A stretch of 64,000 bases of DNA from Neisseriaceae bacterium JH1-16 (GCA_025989215.1 JAPDNP010000001.1:186001-250000), one strand, 5' to 3'. Shown: positions 19,921-37,310, numbered from the stretch's first letter. Numbers and translations: made by a program. Notes: generated by a model not told the origin, from the sequence alone.

Positions 19921-20814
19921 TTAGGCGACATGGGCTTGGGCCAACTGCTCTAGCAGGGCATGAGCCGGGGCCGACAGTGTGTCGGTCGATCGGAAGCATA
20001 GCTGCATCTCGCGCAGGGCCCAGCGATCGCTCAGCCGGATGATGGCGAGCTGTTCGCGTGGGGCCAGGCGCAAGGCGGTGCTCTCCGGCAGCACGGCCAG
20101 GCCGGCGCCGGAGCCGGCCAGCGTGGCGAGCGCGGAGAAGCTGGCCACCCGCACCCGCGGGTGCAGGATTCGCCCGTGCAGGCGTGCCATGCTCTCGATG
20201 TGACGCTGCATGGCGCTGTGGCTGGGCAGGCCGACGAAGTCGTGTTCGAGTGCTGCGGCGAACGCCAGTTCCGTGGCGGCGGCCAAGGGGTGGTTGTCGG
20301 CCGCCACCAGCACCAGCCGGTCGCGGGCGAACGGCAGCACGGTCAGCGTGCCGATGCCGGTGCTGCCGTCGATGACCCCCAGGTCGGCATCGCCATGCTC
20401 GATCGCCGGCACGATGTCGCGGCTGGGGCGTTCGAGCAGGGTCACATCGACGCGCAGGGTGGCGGCGAGAAAGCGGCCGAGCAGGGGTGGCAGAAACTCG
20501 TTGCAGGCCACGGTATTGGCCATCAGCCGCACCTCGCCGCGCTGTCCGTGCGCGTAGTCGCCCAGCTCGCCGTTGAGTCGCTCTGCTGTCAGCAGTAACT
20601 GTTTGGCATGGTGCAGGAACAGCTGGCCGGCGTGCGTCAGTACGATGCCGCGTGCGTGGCGCTCCACCAGGCCGACGCCGTACAGTGCCTCCAGCTTCTT
20701 CAGCCGCTGGCTGGCGGCTGACAGCGCCAAGGCTTGGCGTTCGGCGGCCAGGGTCAGGCTGCCGCAGTCGGCGAGGGTGGTGAACAGCTTCAGGTCGATG
20801 AAGTCGAGGCGCAT
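19921..20814 (-). CDS. LysR-family transcriptional regulator
   Basis: A 297-residue DNA-binding regulator. The N-terminal winged helix-turn-helix is clear: LKLFTTLADCGSLTLAAERQALALSAASQRLKKLE (about residues 8-42). The effector domain follows from about 90, with periplasmic-binding-protein-like segments (ADLGVIDGSTGIGTLTVLPF, LVLVAADNHPLA). It is transcribed divergently from the EamA exporter gene, 95 bases apart, so it probably controls that gene. Effector unknown. Confidence 0.92.
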   Translation of the reverse strand: MRLDFIDLKLFTTLADCGSLTLAAERQALALSAASQRLKKLEALYGVGLVERHARGIVLTHAGQLFLHHAKQLLLTAERLNGELGDYAHGQRGEVRLMANTVACNEFLPPLLGRFLAATLRVDVTLLERPSRDIVPAIEHGDADLGVIDGSTGIGTLTVLPFARDRLVLVAADNHPLAAATELAFAAALEHDFVGLPSHSAMQRHIESMARLHGRILHPRVRVASFSALATLAGSGAGLAVLPESTALRLAPREQLAIIRLSDRWALREMQLCFRSTDTLSAPAHALLEQLAQAHVA

Positions 20815-20909
20815 GGCGTGGCTTCGTGATTCGCGAAGTCTTGGTGCGTGAATGGTTTAGCCATATTGACTGAAAATCTACCATAATCTCGGCAGACAAG
20901 GAGAATAAT

Positions 20910-21845
20910 ATGGATTTATCTGCCAATACGGCTGGACTTGTACGCCATTTTTCGTTCGCAAAACATAAAGGCTTGGCGTTCGCCTTGCTCGCCGCGATCG
21001 GGTTCTCGATCAAGGCGATCCTGATCAAGACCGGCTACCACTATGGAGTGCGCGCCGAGACTCTGCTTGCCTTGCGCATGCTGTTCGCCGCACCGTTCTT
21101 TCTGCTGTTGGCGCGGCAAAGCGGTGGCGTGAGCCGCCTTTCGCGGTGGGATTGGGGCTGGATCCTGTTGCTCGGCTTGCTCGGCTACTACCTGTCGAGT
21201 TTGTTCGACTTTTTCAGCCTGTTGACGATCTCGGCGGCACTGGAGCGGATGACGCTGTTCCTCTATCCCACGCTGGTGCTGCTGCTCTCGACTCTGCTGC
21301 TGAAGAAGCGCTACCCGGCGCGGGTATGGGGGGCGGTGCTGCTGTCCTATCTGGGGGTGGCACTGGCGTTCGCGCACGATCTGACGATGAGCAGCCTGGC
21401 CGCCGATGCCTGGAGGGGGCTTGGCTGGGTGTTGGCCAGTACCTTCACCTATGCGCTCTACCTGATTGGTACCGGCGAGGTGGTTGGCCGAATCGGCGCC
21501 ACCCGGATCGCCGCACTCGGCACCCTGGTCGCCTGCGCCGCAGTGGTAGTGCACTTCGCTCTGACCGAGCCCTTGGCGAACATCCTGCAGCAGCCGTGGC
21601 AGGTCTACCTGATCGGTCTTGCGATGGGTGTATTCTCCACGGCCTTGCCGGTGTGGTGCCTGAGCCAGGCGATTCGGCTGCTCGGTGCCGGCAGAACCGC
21701 CTCGGTGGGTACGCTCGGCCTCGTGCTGACGCTGCTGATGAGTTGGGCGTTTCTCGGCGAGGCCTTGTCGCTGGAGCAGGTGATGGGGGCGGTGTTGGTC
21801 GTTGCGGGAGTGACGCTGGCGAATCGTCAGAAGGCGAATGCTTAG
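20910..21845 (+). CDS. EamA/DMT-family inner-membrane transporter
   Basis: A 311-residue drug/metabolite exporter with ten predicted helices in two EamA repeats (first about residues 20-150, second about 165-308). Family landmarks include ALRMLFAAPFFLLLARQ and LEQVMGAVLVVAGVTLANR at the end of repeat 2. AAGGAGAATAAT precedes the ATG. It is divergent from a LysR gene. Substrate unknown; amino acids or metabolites are typical. A GTTGGCCGAA copy at 21483 is read as Val-Gly-Arg. Confidence 0.9.
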   Translation: MDLSANTAGLVRHFSFAKHKGLAFALLAAIGFSIKAILIKTGYHYGVRAETLLALRMLFAAPFFLLLARQSGGVSRLSRWDWGWILLLGLLGYYLSSLFDFFSLLTISAALERMTLFLYPTLVLLLSTLLLKKRYPARVWGAVLLSYLGVALAFAHDLTMSSLAADAWRGLGWVLASTFTYALYLIGTGEVVGRIGATRIAALGTLVACAAVVVHFALTEPLANILQQPWQVYLIGLAMGVFSTALPVWCLSQAIRLLGAGRTASVGTLGLVLTLLMSWAFLGEALSLEQVMGAVLVVAGVTLANRQKANA

Positions 21846-21863
21846 GCTTGTTGCTGTGGCAGT

Positions 21864-21897
21864 GGCCCCTTGCGCTGCAGATTAAGTGCAAGGGGCC
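21864..21897. terminator. Hairpin between EamA gene and FlxA-like gene
   Basis: Perfect 10-bp stem GGCCCCTTGC / GCAAGGGGCC with a 14-base loop, lying between two convergent genes; no strong T tract. Confidence 0.6.
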
Positions 21898-21903
21898 CGA
21901 GCA

Positions 21904-22182
21904 TCAGGCGAGCGTATTGACCTTGGTGCCTTTAGTGGCGGTGCTGGTCGGGTTGTTCTTGGCTTCTTCTTCGGCCTTAAGGCGGTTGGCCTTGATATTG
22001 TCGGCCGTCAGGCGGTTCAGATCGATGGTCAGCTTTTGGACGTCACGCTCCAATACCTGTTTCTGCTGGGCCTTGTTCTGCTTCTTGCGTAGGTCCTGAA
22101 TCTGCTGCTTCAGGTCGGTGATGCGCTTTTCGAGTCCGTACACTTTTGTTGAAGTGACCCCGGTTGATGTCTGCCGCAGCAA
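21904..22182 (-). CDS. FlxA-like coiled-coil protein, second copy
   Basis: A 92-residue hydrophilic protein dominated by one coiled coil (VYGLEKRITDLKQQIQDLRK, then QQKQVLERDVQKLTIDLNRL) and ending in a Thr/Lys-rich tail. Organisation and composition match the FlxA-like group (E. coli FlxA is class-3 flagellar). It is only 16 bases downstream of a second gene of the same kind, likely a divergent tandem duplicate in one operon. No flagellar gene lies in the window. Confidence 0.6.
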   Translation of the reverse strand: MLRQTSTGVTSTKVYGLEKRITDLKQQIQDLRKKQNKAQQKQVLERDVQKLTIDLNRLTADNIKANRLKAEEEAKNNPTSTATKGTKVNTLA

Positions 22183-22198
22183 CGGGGCGACTCAAGGA

Positions 22199-22564
22199 TC
22201 AGACGTAGAGGTCGATCTGGCTGCTTGCCGCCTTGCCCGCGACTGCTGCCGGGGTGGCCGGGCTGTTCGCGTGACCGTCGGCAGGTGGGGTCTTGTTGTT
22301 CTGTTTTGTTTCGTCGGATTTGTTGCGTTCGGTCTGGAGCCGGGACAGTTCGGCGGTCAGCATCTCGATCTGCTGCTGGAAAGCCTTACGCAGTTTTTCC
22401 TTGCTGTGCTCCGGGATGTCTGCGTCTTTCAGGTTTTTGACCTGTTGCTGCAGCTCTTGCAGCTGTTGCCGGATAGCAGCGATGCGTTTGTCGGTATCGC
22501 TGCCGCCTGTGCTGTTACTGCTGATGGTGGCGTTGGCGAGAAAGGCGGAGGAAATCGAAGTCAT
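22199..22564 (-). CDS. FlxA-like coiled-coil protein, first copy
   Basis: A 121-residue protein: Ser/Thr-rich N-terminus (MTSISSAFLANATISSNSTG), then the FlxA-type core DKRIAAIRQQLQELQQQVKNL with KEKLRKAFQQQIEMLTAELSRLQTE, then a low-complexity Thr/Pro/Ala tail. The alternation RIxxIxxQIxxLxxQ is the family pattern. Product is probably cytoplasmic or secreted by the flagellar system; function is not known. Confidence 0.68.
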   Translation of the reverse strand: MTSISSAFLANATISSNSTGGSDTDKRIAAIRQQLQELQQQVKNLKDADIPEHSKEKLRKAFQQQIEMLTAELSRLQTERNKSDETKQNNKTPPADGHANSPATPAAVAGKAASSQIDLYV

Positions 22565-22609
22565 GTGATGGCCCTAGAGGTTGATGACATTCGCCTTTTG
22601 TCGAAATAA

Positions 22610-22637
22610 AAAATGCCAGGCGATTGCCTGGCATTTT
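22610..22637 (-). terminator. Terminator of fbp
   Basis: Perfect 12-bp stem AAAATGCCAGGC / GCCTGGCATTTT with GATT loop; the minus-strand side continues in a T-rich tract. Confidence 0.92.
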
Positions 22638-22659
22638 AGCAAATTCAAATGGACTTGGA

Positions 22660-23655
<996 letters not shown>

Positions 23656-23785
23656 GTGGTCCTCTGAGTCGAATGGTGGGCGAAAGCCCGGTTCAGTACG
23701 GCGGAATTATACCGCCAAAGGTTGGCCGAAAGGGTGTTTCGGCCGACTGGTCTGGCCTGTGCGGCCGGGCGGGGCTGGCAAATGC

Positions 23786-24631
23786 TCAGCTGGCCTGCTG
23801 TTCCAGGGTGAACTTGGCGCCGCGGTCCTGCGCCAGCACCTTGGTCAGCCACGGCATGATTGCCTTCAGCTCATCATGCAGGGTGTACGGGGGGTTGAGC
23901 ACGAACATGCCGCTGCCGTGCATGCCGAAGCCGTCCTGCGCCGGCGACTGTACCTGCAGCGCGACGTGCAGCCAGCCCTTGGCTGGCAGCTTCTTCAGTT
24001 TCTCGGGCAGCTCGCGCGCGTCTTTTCTCGCCAGCATCGGATACCAGACCGCGTAAGTACCGGGGGCGAAGCGCTCTAGGCTGTCCTTGAGCATTTCGAT
24101 GACGCGCAGGTAGTCGCGCTTGTCCTCGTACGGCGGGTCGATCAGGGTCAGCGAGCGGCGCGGTGCCGGCGGCAGAAAGGCCTTGATGCCGGTAAAGCCG
24201 TCTTCGGCCTTGATGAGGGCGCGCTTGCTGCGGCCGCGGAAGTTGTCGATCAGGTGCACGCTGTCGGTCGGATGCAGCTCGAACAGGCGCAGTTTGTCGT
24301 CCTCGCGCAGTACCTGGTCGGCGCAGTAAGGCGAGCCGGGGTAGAGCTTGAGCGTGCCATCCGGGTTCAGGCGGCGCACCACGTCGACATAGTCGGCGAC
24401 CAACGCGGGCAAGTCGGTGCGGTCCCACAATCGGGCGATGCCCGATTCGTACTCGGCATTCTTGTTGGCGTATTCGGAGTCGAGCGCATACACGCCGGCG
24501 CCGGCGTGGGTGTCGATATACCAGTACGGTTTGTCTTTTTGGTTGAGGTAGCGCAGCAGCGCGATTTCGACCAGGTGCTTGAGTACGTCGGCATGGTTGC
24601 CGGCGTGGAAGGCGTGACGGTAACTGAGCAT
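23786..24631 (-). CDS. rlmJ: 23S rRNA (adenine(2030)-N6)-methyltransferase RlmJ
   Basis: SAM-dependent rRNA methyltransferase, 281 residues, starting with the diagnostic MLSYRHAFHAGNHADVLKH. The SAM site includes YIDTHAGAGVYAL (about residues 38-50), and the catalytic tetrapeptide for N6-adenine methylation is in LTLIDPPYEDKRDY (about 158-172). The GMFVLNPPYTLHDEL near 245 is the typical end. Single gene. Confidence 0.96.
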   Translation of the reverse strand: MLSYRHAFHAGNHADVLKHLVEIALLRYLNQKDKPYWYIDTHAGAGVYALDSEYANKNAEYESGIARLWDRTDLPALVADYVDVVRRLNPDGTLKLYPGSPYCADQVLREDDKLRLFELHPTDSVHLIDNFRGRSKRALIKAEDGFTGIKAFLPPAPRRSLTLIDPPYEDKRDYLRVIEMLKDSLERFAPGTYAVWYPMLARKDARELPEKLKKLPAKGWLHVALQVQSPAQDGFGMHGSGMFVLNPPYTLHDELKAIMPWLTKVLAQDRGAKFTLEQQAS

Positions 24632-24689
24632 GGGGCGAATCCGGTTTGATTGGCGTCGATTTTACCGGATTGCGCCACTCGCCGGGGGA

Positions 24690-25214
24690 TTAGGGCACGA
24701 CAGACATGTCGATGGCCAGGCAGAACCGCTGCAAGGTGTCGCGCAGGGCCGAGGTGGTGCCGGGGGCAGCCAGGATGGCGGCTGCCTCGTCTGCCGTCTT
24801 GCCGAGTAGCGGGACCGTCAGCGTTGTGGTGTCGATCAAGCGGGCCGACATGGTGACCAGGATTTCGGTCAGTGCCGCCCGGGCAAACTCGCCGCTGGCC
24901 ACTACCCAGTCGAGTGTGTTTTTCAGCGCACCGGGAACGCCGTGTGCGTACTCAGGGCAGGCAATCAGCACGCCATTGGCTGCCCGCAGGGCAAAACGAA
25001 AGCGCGCTACGGCGGCGGGGGCCGGCTCGGTGTCGAGGTCGGGGTTGAATGCGGGCAAGGCAGCCAGTTCATCGTACAGGGTCACGGCGACGCCGGACGG
25101 CGACTGGCGCGCCGCTGCGCGCAGCAAGGCGGTATTGGTAGAGTCGGCGCGTAGGCTGCCGGACAGGGCGAGCAACTGCATCGGGGCTGTGTCTCGGGAC
25201 GGAGGAGCCGTCAT
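24690..25214 (-). CDS. NADPH-dependent FMN reductase family protein
   Basis: Flavodoxin-fold oxidoreductase. From ATG 25214 it has 174 residues; ATG 25181 (MQLLALSGSLRADSTNTALLR) is equally possible and matches the family start better. Phosphate-binding loop LSGSLRADSTNTALL and the flavin-contact motif ACPEYAHGVPGALKNTLDWV are intact. It lies 25 bases downstream of truC on the same strand and may share its transcript. Physiological role unknown; chromate/quinone reductase annotations are common. Confidence 0.87.
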   Translation of the reverse strand: MTAPPSRDTAPMQLLALSGSLRADSTNTALLRAAARQSPSGVAVTLYDELAALPAFNPDLDTEPAPAAVARFRFALRAANGVLIACPEYAHGVPGALKNTLDWVVASGEFARAALTEILVTMSARLIDTTTLTVPLLGKTADEAAAILAAPGTTSALRDTLQRFCLAIDMSVVP

Positions 25215-25239
25215 GATAACGAGCTATCCGTCCGGAGGC

Positions 25240-26037
25240 TTAGTCGGCTGTCGTCGGCAGCCAGCGTGGTTCGATCGCATCGCGCCAGCCGAGCGTGTCG
25301 ATCAGGCTGGCAAAGTCTTCGGCCAACGGTGTGGTCAGCGTGAGCATCTCGCCGGTGAACGGGTGTTTCAGCTGCATCTCGACGCAGGCGAGCAGCAGGC
25401 GCTGGCAGCCGAAATGCTCGGCGAAGAAGCGGTTGTGGATGCCCTTGCCATGCGTCGCATCGCCGATGATCGGATGGGCGATGTGCTTCAGGTGGCGACG
25501 CAGTTGGTGGCGGCGACCGGTCAGCGGTTCGAGCTCGACCAGCGCATAGCGGCTGCTCGGGTAGCGGTCGACCGCGAACGGCAGCTCGGTGCGCGCCAGC
25601 GTGCGGTAGCGGGTGACGGCCGCCTGCGGCTCGCCGCTGACCTTTTCGCCTATCCATTCCAGATCGTCGACGCGGCGCGACAGCGGGTGGTCGATCTCGC
25701 CCTGGTCGGCCGGATGACCGCGTACCACCGCGAGATAGCGCTTGTCGACCTCCTGGCGCTCGAACGCCCAGGACAGCTCGCGCCCGGCGTCCTTCGACAG
25801 GCCGAACAGCAGCACACCCGACGTGCCCTTGTCGAGCCGGTGCGCCGGGTAGACGCGTTGGCCGATCTGGTCGCGCAACAGCTGGATAGCGAACCAGCGC
25901 TCGTGGCGGTCGAGTACGGTGCGGTGCACCAGCAGGCCTGCCGGCTTGTGGATGGCGATCAGGTGTTCGTCGCGGTAGACGATGGGAAAGGGGGCGAAGG
26001 GGCTGGTCACGGCGGGCTCTGGGAGTCGGGCGGCCAT
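25240..26037 (-). CDS. truC: tRNA pseudouridine(65) synthase TruC
   Basis: RluA-family pseudouridine synthase of 265 residues. The catalytic aspartate lies in the conserved motif VYPAHRLDKGTSGVLLFGLS (about residues 63-82). The N-terminal IVYRDEHLIAIHKPAGLLVH and later LTGRRHQLRRHLKHIAHPIIGD are as in TruC (tRNA-Ile/Asp U65), which lacks an S4 domain. TruC rather than RluA/RluC is suggested by the absence of an S4 domain and by the HRTVLDRHERWFAIQLLRDQ stretch. A motif copy at 25318 is read Leu-Ala-Glu. Confidence 0.88.
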   Translation of the reverse strand: MAARLPEPAVTSPFAPFPIVYRDEHLIAIHKPAGLLVHRTVLDRHERWFAIQLLRDQIGQRVYPAHRLDKGTSGVLLFGLSKDAGRELSWAFERQEVDKRYLAVVRGHPADQGEIDHPLSRRVDDLEWIGEKVSGEPQAAVTRYRTLARTELPFAVDRYPSSRYALVELEPLTGRRHQLRRHLKHIAHPIIGDATHGKGIHNRFFAEHFGCQRLLLACVEMQLKHPFTGEMLTLTTPLAEDFASLIDTLGWRDAIEPRWLPTTAD

Positions 26038-26054
26038 TGTACGCAGCTCGCGGC

Positions 26055-26336
26055 TTAGCGTCTCGTCTTGTTGGTATGGTTGCCGACCGGGATGGTCTTC
26101 GAGTCCAGGTTGGGCTGAGTCCGCTGCAATTGCTCGTCGGTTGGGTTGGTTTCCTCCAGCATCCTGGCGGTGGCCTTGTCCTCGGGGCTGTCGGTCGTGA
26201 TGATGCGTTGCTGGGTTTCTTGCAACATGCCGTCCGGTGATGGCTTGCTCCGTACCACGGCGTCGTCGGCCAGGGTCCAGGCGGACATCAGGCCAAGCAG
26301 CAGGCCGGTGCCGAGCAGGCTGGTCTTTGCGTTCAT
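26055..26336 (-). CDS. Small exported hypothetical protein
   Basis: Start chosen at ATG 26336 with AAAGGAGC about 6 bases upstream, giving 93 residues: signal peptide NAKTSLLGTGLLLGLMSAWT cut before DDAVVRSK, then a hydrophilic Thr/Glu/Gln-rich mature part (ETQQRIITTDSPEDKATARM) with no cysteine and no recognisable domain, ending KTRR. Probably periplasmic. It ends 17 bases before truC, so the two may be co-transcribed. Confidence 0.7.
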   Translation of the reverse strand: MNAKTSLLGTGLLLGLMSAWTLADDAVVRSKPSPDGMLQETQQRIITTDSPEDKATARMLEETNPTDEQLQRTQPNLDSKTIPVGNHTNKTRR

Positions 26337-26441
26337 CCGGGTGCTCCTTTCGGGTCCATCCATCGCGAGCAGGGCGACGAATTCAGCATGGCAGCTGCGC
26401 GTCAGGCCGCCAAGCCGTTCGTTGCTTATCGGTAAACGAAA

Positions 26442-26463
26442 ACGGGCGCCGTCTGGCGCCCGT
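26442..26463 (-). terminator. Terminator of acnA
   Basis: Perfect 9-bp stem ACGGGCGCC / GGCGCCCGT, loop GTCT, followed on the minus strand by TTTTCG. Confidence 0.85.
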
Positions 26464-26481
26464 TGTTAGCGTTGCCCCTGT

Positions 26482-29295
<2,814 letters not shown>

Positions 29296-29751
29296 GGTTC
29301 CTCCGGATAGGGTGGATGCCAGGTCGGGCCGGCAGGTATGCCGGTTCGGCCAACGTAGTGACATTATGGGGGAGAATCTTGCCGAATGTCGCTAGCGGAT
29401 AGGGGTGAGGGCGGCCGTGCTTTTGGCAAGCCGTCAACCCACCATTTTTGTCAAAGTGTCGACACTTAGGGTCAATATAGACCATCTGGACGATGTGGCG
29501 ATGCAGGTTGTCAGCCGCGTCAGACCGCGCTCGTATTGCACTATTAGGTGGGCTTGGTTCTTCCCAAGCAGGCAGGAGTAGCGGTAAAATGGCGACAGTG
29601 CCAAGACCCGTTAGCCCGTCTTGACGCCACCCCCGATATCCATGGGGGTGCGGCCGGTGGGCCAGTCGACAGTTTGTCGCTCGGTTGCCGCCCCGCCCGT
29701 ACCGATTACCCAATGTTTCCGCGCTTGATATAAAGCAGAGAGGATGAAGCC
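29296..29751. promoter_or_regulatory. Divergent acnA/acnB intergenic region
   Basis: 456 bases between two head-to-head aconitase genes. It holds the acnA leader with a TTCGGCCAAC copy at 29345, an AT-richer stretch with ATATAGACC near 29477 and TGTCGACACTT near 29457, and the acnB leader with AGAGAGGATG before the GTG start. No gene is supported: an open plus-strand frame at 29548 is not credible. Binding sites for a regulator are likely but not identified. Confidence 0.5.
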
Positions 29752-32337
29752 GTGCTTGAAGCCTACCGCCAGCATGTAGCAGAACGTGCCGCCCTCGGCA
29801 TTCCGCCGCTCCCGTTGTCCGCCAAGCAGACCGAAGAACTGGTCGAGCTGCTGAAAAACCCGCCGGCAGGCGAGGGCGAGACCCTGGTCGAGCTGATCAC
29901 CCATCGCGTGCCGCCGGGCGTGGACGATGCCGCCAAGGTCAAGGCGTCGTTCCTGGCCGCCGTGGCCGAAGGCACCGTCGCGTCGCCGCTGATCTCCCGC
30001 GAGAAGGCGACCGAGCTCTTGGGCACCATGGTGGGCGGTTACAACATCAAGCCGCTGATCGACCTGCTCGATGATGCCGCGCTGGCGCAGATCGCCGCCG
30101 ACGGTCTGAAGAAAACCCTGCTGATGTTCGACTCCTTCCACGACGTGCAGGAGAAGATGGCGCAGGGCAATGCCAAGGCGCGTGAAGTGGTCGAGTCCTG
30201 GGCCAACGCCGAGTGGTTCACCTCGCGCCCGGCCGTGGCCGAGAAGATCACCGTGACCGTGTTCAAGGTGACCGGCGAGACCAATACCGACGACCTGTCG
30301 CCGGCCCCGGACGCCTGGAGCCGCCCGGACATCCCGCTGCACTATCTGGCGATGCTGAAGAACGCGCGCCCGGGCATCACCCCGGAAGAAGACGGCAAGC
30401 GCGGCCCGATGCAGTTCATCGACGACCTGAAGAAGAAAGGTCACCTGGTTGCCTATGTGGGCGACGTGGTCGGCACCGGTTCTTCGCGTAAATCCGCGAC
30501 CAACAGCGTGATCTGGGCCACCGGCGAAGACATCCCGTTCGTGCCGAACAAGCGTTTCGGCGGTGTGTGCCTGGGCGGCAAGATCGCTCCGATCTTCTTC
30601 AACACCCAGGAAGACTCCGGCGCGCTGCCGATCGAAGTCGACGTGTCCAAGCTCGATATGGGCGACGTGGTCGACATCTATCCGTACGCGGGCAAGATCG
30701 AGAAGAACGGTGAACAGATCGCCGAGTTCGCGCTGAAGTCCGACGTGATCCTGGACGAAGTGCGCGCCGGCGGCCGTATCAACCTGATCATCGGCCGTGG
30801 ACTGACCGGCAAGGCGCGCGAGGCGCTGGGCCTGCCGGCGTCGACCGAATTCCGCCTGCCGCAAGCGCCGGCCGAATCGACCAAGGGCTTCTCGCTGGCA
30901 CAGAAGATGGTTGGCCGCGCCTGTGGCCTGCCGGAAGGCGAGGGCGTACGCCCGGGCACCTACTGCGAACCGAAGATGACCACCGTCGGCTCGCAGGACA
31001 CCACCGGCCCGATGACCCGCGACGAGCTGAAAGACTTGGCTTGCCTGGGCTTCTCGGCCGACTTGGTGATGCAGTCGTTCTGCCACACCGCCGCCTATCC
31101 GAAGCCGGTGGACGTGAAGACTCACAAGGAACTGCCGGCGTTCATCTCGACCCGTGGCGGCGTCAGCCTGCGTCCGGGTGACGGCGTGATCCACTCCTGG
31201 CTCAACCGTCTGCTGCTGCCGGATACTGTCGGCACCGGCGGCGACAGCCACACCCGCTTCCCGATCGGTATCTCGTTCCCGGCCGGCTCCGGCCTGGTGG
31301 CCTTTGCCGCCGCGACCGGTGTGATGCCGCTGGACATGCCGGAATCGGTACTGGTGCGCTTCAAGGGCGAAATGCAGCCGGGCGTCACCCTGCGTGACCT
31401 CGTCAACGCGATTCCGCTGTACGCGATCAAGCAAGGCATGCTGACCGTAGCTAAGGCCGGCAAGAAGAACATCTTCTCGGGCAAGATCCTCGAGATCGAA
31501 GGTCTGCCGAACCTGAAGATTGAGCAGGCATTCGAACTGTCCGACGCGTCGGCCGAACGTTCCGCCGCCGGTTGCACCGTGCGCCTGAACAAGGACCCGA
31601 TCGTCGAGTACATGAACTCGAACATCACCCTGATGAAGGTGATGATCGCCGACGGCTATCAGGATGCCCGCACCCTGGAGCGCCGCATCAAGTCGATGGA
31701 AGAGTGGATCGCCAAGGGCGAGCTGCTGCAGCCGGATGCCGACGCCGAGTACGCCGCCGTGATCGAGATCGATCTGGCCGACATCCACGAGCCGATCGTG
31801 GCTTGCCCGAACGACCCGGACGACGTGAAGACCCTGTCCGACGTTGCCGGCGCGGTGATCGACGAAGTGTTCATCGGTTCGTGCATGACCAACATCGGTC
31901 ACTTCCGTGCTGCCTCCAAGCTGCTGGAAGGTAAGCGCGACATCCCGGTGAAACTGTGGGTGGCGCCGCCGACCAAGATGGACGCGCAACAGCTGACCAA
32001 GGAAGGTCACTATGGCGTGTTCGGCACCGCCGGTGCGCGCACCGAAATGCCGGGCTGCTCGCTGTGCATGGGTAACCAGGCGCAGGTGCGCGAAGGCGCG
32101 ACCGTGATGTCGACCTCGACCCGTAACTTCCCGAACCGTCTGGGCAAGAACACCAATGTGTACCTGGGTTCGGCGGAGCTGGCAGCTATCTGCTCGAAGC
32201 TGGGCCGCATTCCGACCAAAGAGGAATACATGGCCGACATCGGTGTGATCAACAAGCAGTCCGCCGAGGTCTACCAGTACCTCAACTTTGACAAGATCGA
32301 CGACTTCAAGGAAGTGGCCGAGACCGTCAACGTCTAA
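29752..32337 (+). CDS. acnB: Aconitate hydratase B / 2-methylisocitrate dehydratase
   Basis: The main TCA-cycle aconitase, 861 residues, starting with GTG ([20 protein letters not shown]) after AGAGAGG. Domain order is that of AcnB: N-terminal HEAT-like domain (about 1-160), swivel domain with [20 protein letters not shown] (about 232-252), then the catalytic core. Cluster cysteines: [12 protein letters not shown] (about 708-719) and [13 protein letters not shown] (about 766-778); [13 protein letters not shown] near 494. It can also process 2-methylisocitrate in propionate metabolism. It ends in a strong terminator. Confidence 0.97.
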   Translation: MLEAYRQHVAERAALGIPPLPLSAKQTEELVELLKNPPAGEGETLVELITHRVPPGVDDAAKVKASFLAAVAEGTVASPLISREKATELLGTMVGGYNIKPLIDLLDDAALAQIAADGLKKTLLMFDSFHDVQEKMAQGNAKAREVVESWANAEWFTSRPAVAEKITVTVFKVTGETNTDDLSPAPDAWSRPDIPLHYLAMLKNARPGITPEEDGKRGPMQFIDDLKKKGHLVAYVGDVVGTGSSRKSATNSVIWATGEDIPFVPNKRFGGVCLGGKIAPIFFNTQEDSGALPIEVDVSKLDMGDVVDIYPYAGKIEKNGEQIAEFALKSDVILDEVRAGGRINLIIGRGLTGKAREALGLPASTEFRLPQAPAESTKGFSLAQKMVGRACGLPEGEGVRPGTYCEPKMTTVGSQDTTGPMTRDELKDLACLGFSADLVMQSFCHTAAYPKPVDVKTHKELPAFISTRGGVSLRPGDGVIHSWLNRLLLPDTVGTGGDSHTRFPIGISFPAGSGLVAFAAATGVMPLDMPESVLVRFKGEMQPGVTLRDLVNAIPLYAIKQGMLTVAKAGKKNIFSGKILEIEGLPNLKIEQAFELSDASAERSAAGCTVRLNKDPIVEYMNSNITLMKVMIADGYQDARTLERRIKSMEEWIAKGELLQPDADAEYAAVIEIDLADIHEPIVACPNDPDDVKTLSDVAGAVIDEVFIGSCMTNIGHFRAASKLLEGKRDIPVKLWVAPPTKMDAQQLTKEGHYGVFGTAGARTEMPGCSLCMGNQAQVREGATVMSTSTRNFPNRLGKNTNVYLGSAELAAICSKLGRIPTKEEYMADIGVINKQSAEVYQYLNFDKIDDFKEVAETVNV

Positions 32338-32415
32338 GCCCGAAGGTCGGCCGAAGCGTGGTCGATGGCGGCATGGTCTGCCAGCGGCCGCTTTGGCACC
32401 GATTCAGCGAACAGC

Positions 32416-32441
32416 AAACCCCGCCTCGGCGGGGTTTTTTT
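32416..32441 (+). terminator. Terminator after acnB
   Basis: Perfect 10-bp stem AAACCCCGCC / GGCGGGGTTT with TC loop and seven T. Confidence 0.93.
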
Positions 32442-32695
32442 GTGTCCAGGCGCTACGAGTCCGGCGGTGATCGGAGCCTGTCGGGCGGCCTTGCCAGTGC
32501 CGGCTATCGTGGTATTTCATTCTGCCTGGCGGGGCTGGTGCAGGAGTTTTGTTAGTGTTTCTATAAAGTGCTACACAGTTTTTTGCAGAAGAGGGCAGGG
32601 GAAGGCTTGCATGACGCAGTGACGCTGTTACCCTAGTCGGTTTCCGGCATGGATAGCGCTATGCGTCTTTGCCCGAAGGCCGCTTATCTGGCCGT

Positions 32696-36712
<4,017 letters not shown>

Positions 36713-36734
36713 GCATTGCCGTAGTAAGTAAAGG

Positions 36735-36763
36735 AAAAGGCGTGCCCTCGGCACGCCTTTTTT
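36735..36763 (+). terminator. Terminator of ftsK
   Basis: GGCGTGCC / GGCACGCC stem, A-rich 5' side and TTTTTT 3' tail; could also serve the convergent HPP gene. Confidence 0.9.
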
Positions 36764-36774
36764 ATGGCGCGGCT

Positions 36775-37278
36775 TTAGTGCCAGTAGCGTGGGTAGCTGC
36801 CGCGGCTACGCAGGTTGTTGACGACCCAGGCAACGGTGACGATGGCCAGCGAGCCGGCCAGCACCGGGGTCAGCAGGAACTGGAACGGGGCGTGCGCGGC
36901 CAGTACCACCAGCGGGTCGGCGCCGGCCGGCGCGTGGACGGTGCGGGTCAGCTGCATCAGGCCCAGTGCGAGGCCCACCGCCAGCGCCGCTGCCCACCAC
37001 GCATCGCCCAGCGTGTGCAGCACTACCAGGCCGACCAGGGTAGCGATCAGGTGGCCGCCGATGATGCTGCGCGGCTGGGCCAGCGGCGAGTCGGGCAGAC
37101 CGAAGACCAGCACGCAGCTGGCTCCGAACGGCGCCATCAGCCAGGGTGCACCGGAGCGCAGGCCGAGCCAGCCGGTCAGGCCGATGGCGGCGATGGCGCC
37201 GAGGGTCGAGACGGTAATGAAACGCCATGAAGGGGTGGCGGGTGCCGACGAGGCAGGCAGACGAAACGTGACGGCCAT
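36775..37278 (-). CDS. HPP-family integral membrane protein
   Basis: A 167-residue protein with four helices. ATG 37278 (MAVTFRLPASSAPATPSWRF) has GGAG upstream and is preferred to the open frame to 37329. Family landmarks: GWLGLRSGAPWLMAPFGASCVLVFGLPDSPLAQPRSIIGGH (about residues 38-78; the PRSxxGGH is the HPP hallmark) and APFQFLLTPVLAGSL. Distant plastid relatives transport nitrite. It is divergent from a tetR gene, with two palindromic operators between them, so it is almost certainly that repressor's target. Confidence 0.9.
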   Translation of the reverse strand: MAVTFRLPASSAPATPSWRFITVSTLGAIAAIGLTGWLGLRSGAPWLMAPFGASCVLVFGLPDSPLAQPRSIIGGHLIATLVGLVVLHTLGDAWWAAALAVGLALGLMQLTRTVHAPAGADPLVVLAAHAPFQFLLTPVLAGSLAIVTVAWVVNNLRSRGSYPRYWH

Positions 37279-37310
37279 GATGGACTCCGGGTGGGGTGAT
37301 GCTGGAAAAG

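Noticed and set aside
26442-26463. GCCGTCTGGCGC as a Neisseria-type uptake sequence
   Set aside because: It lacks the AA end of GCCGTCTGAA and occurs once, in a terminator stem.
29296-29364. Longer acnA N-terminus
   Set aside because: ATG 29295 is preceded by a near-perfect GGAGG, and the extension (rich in Arg/Thr/Pro) is not found in aconitases.
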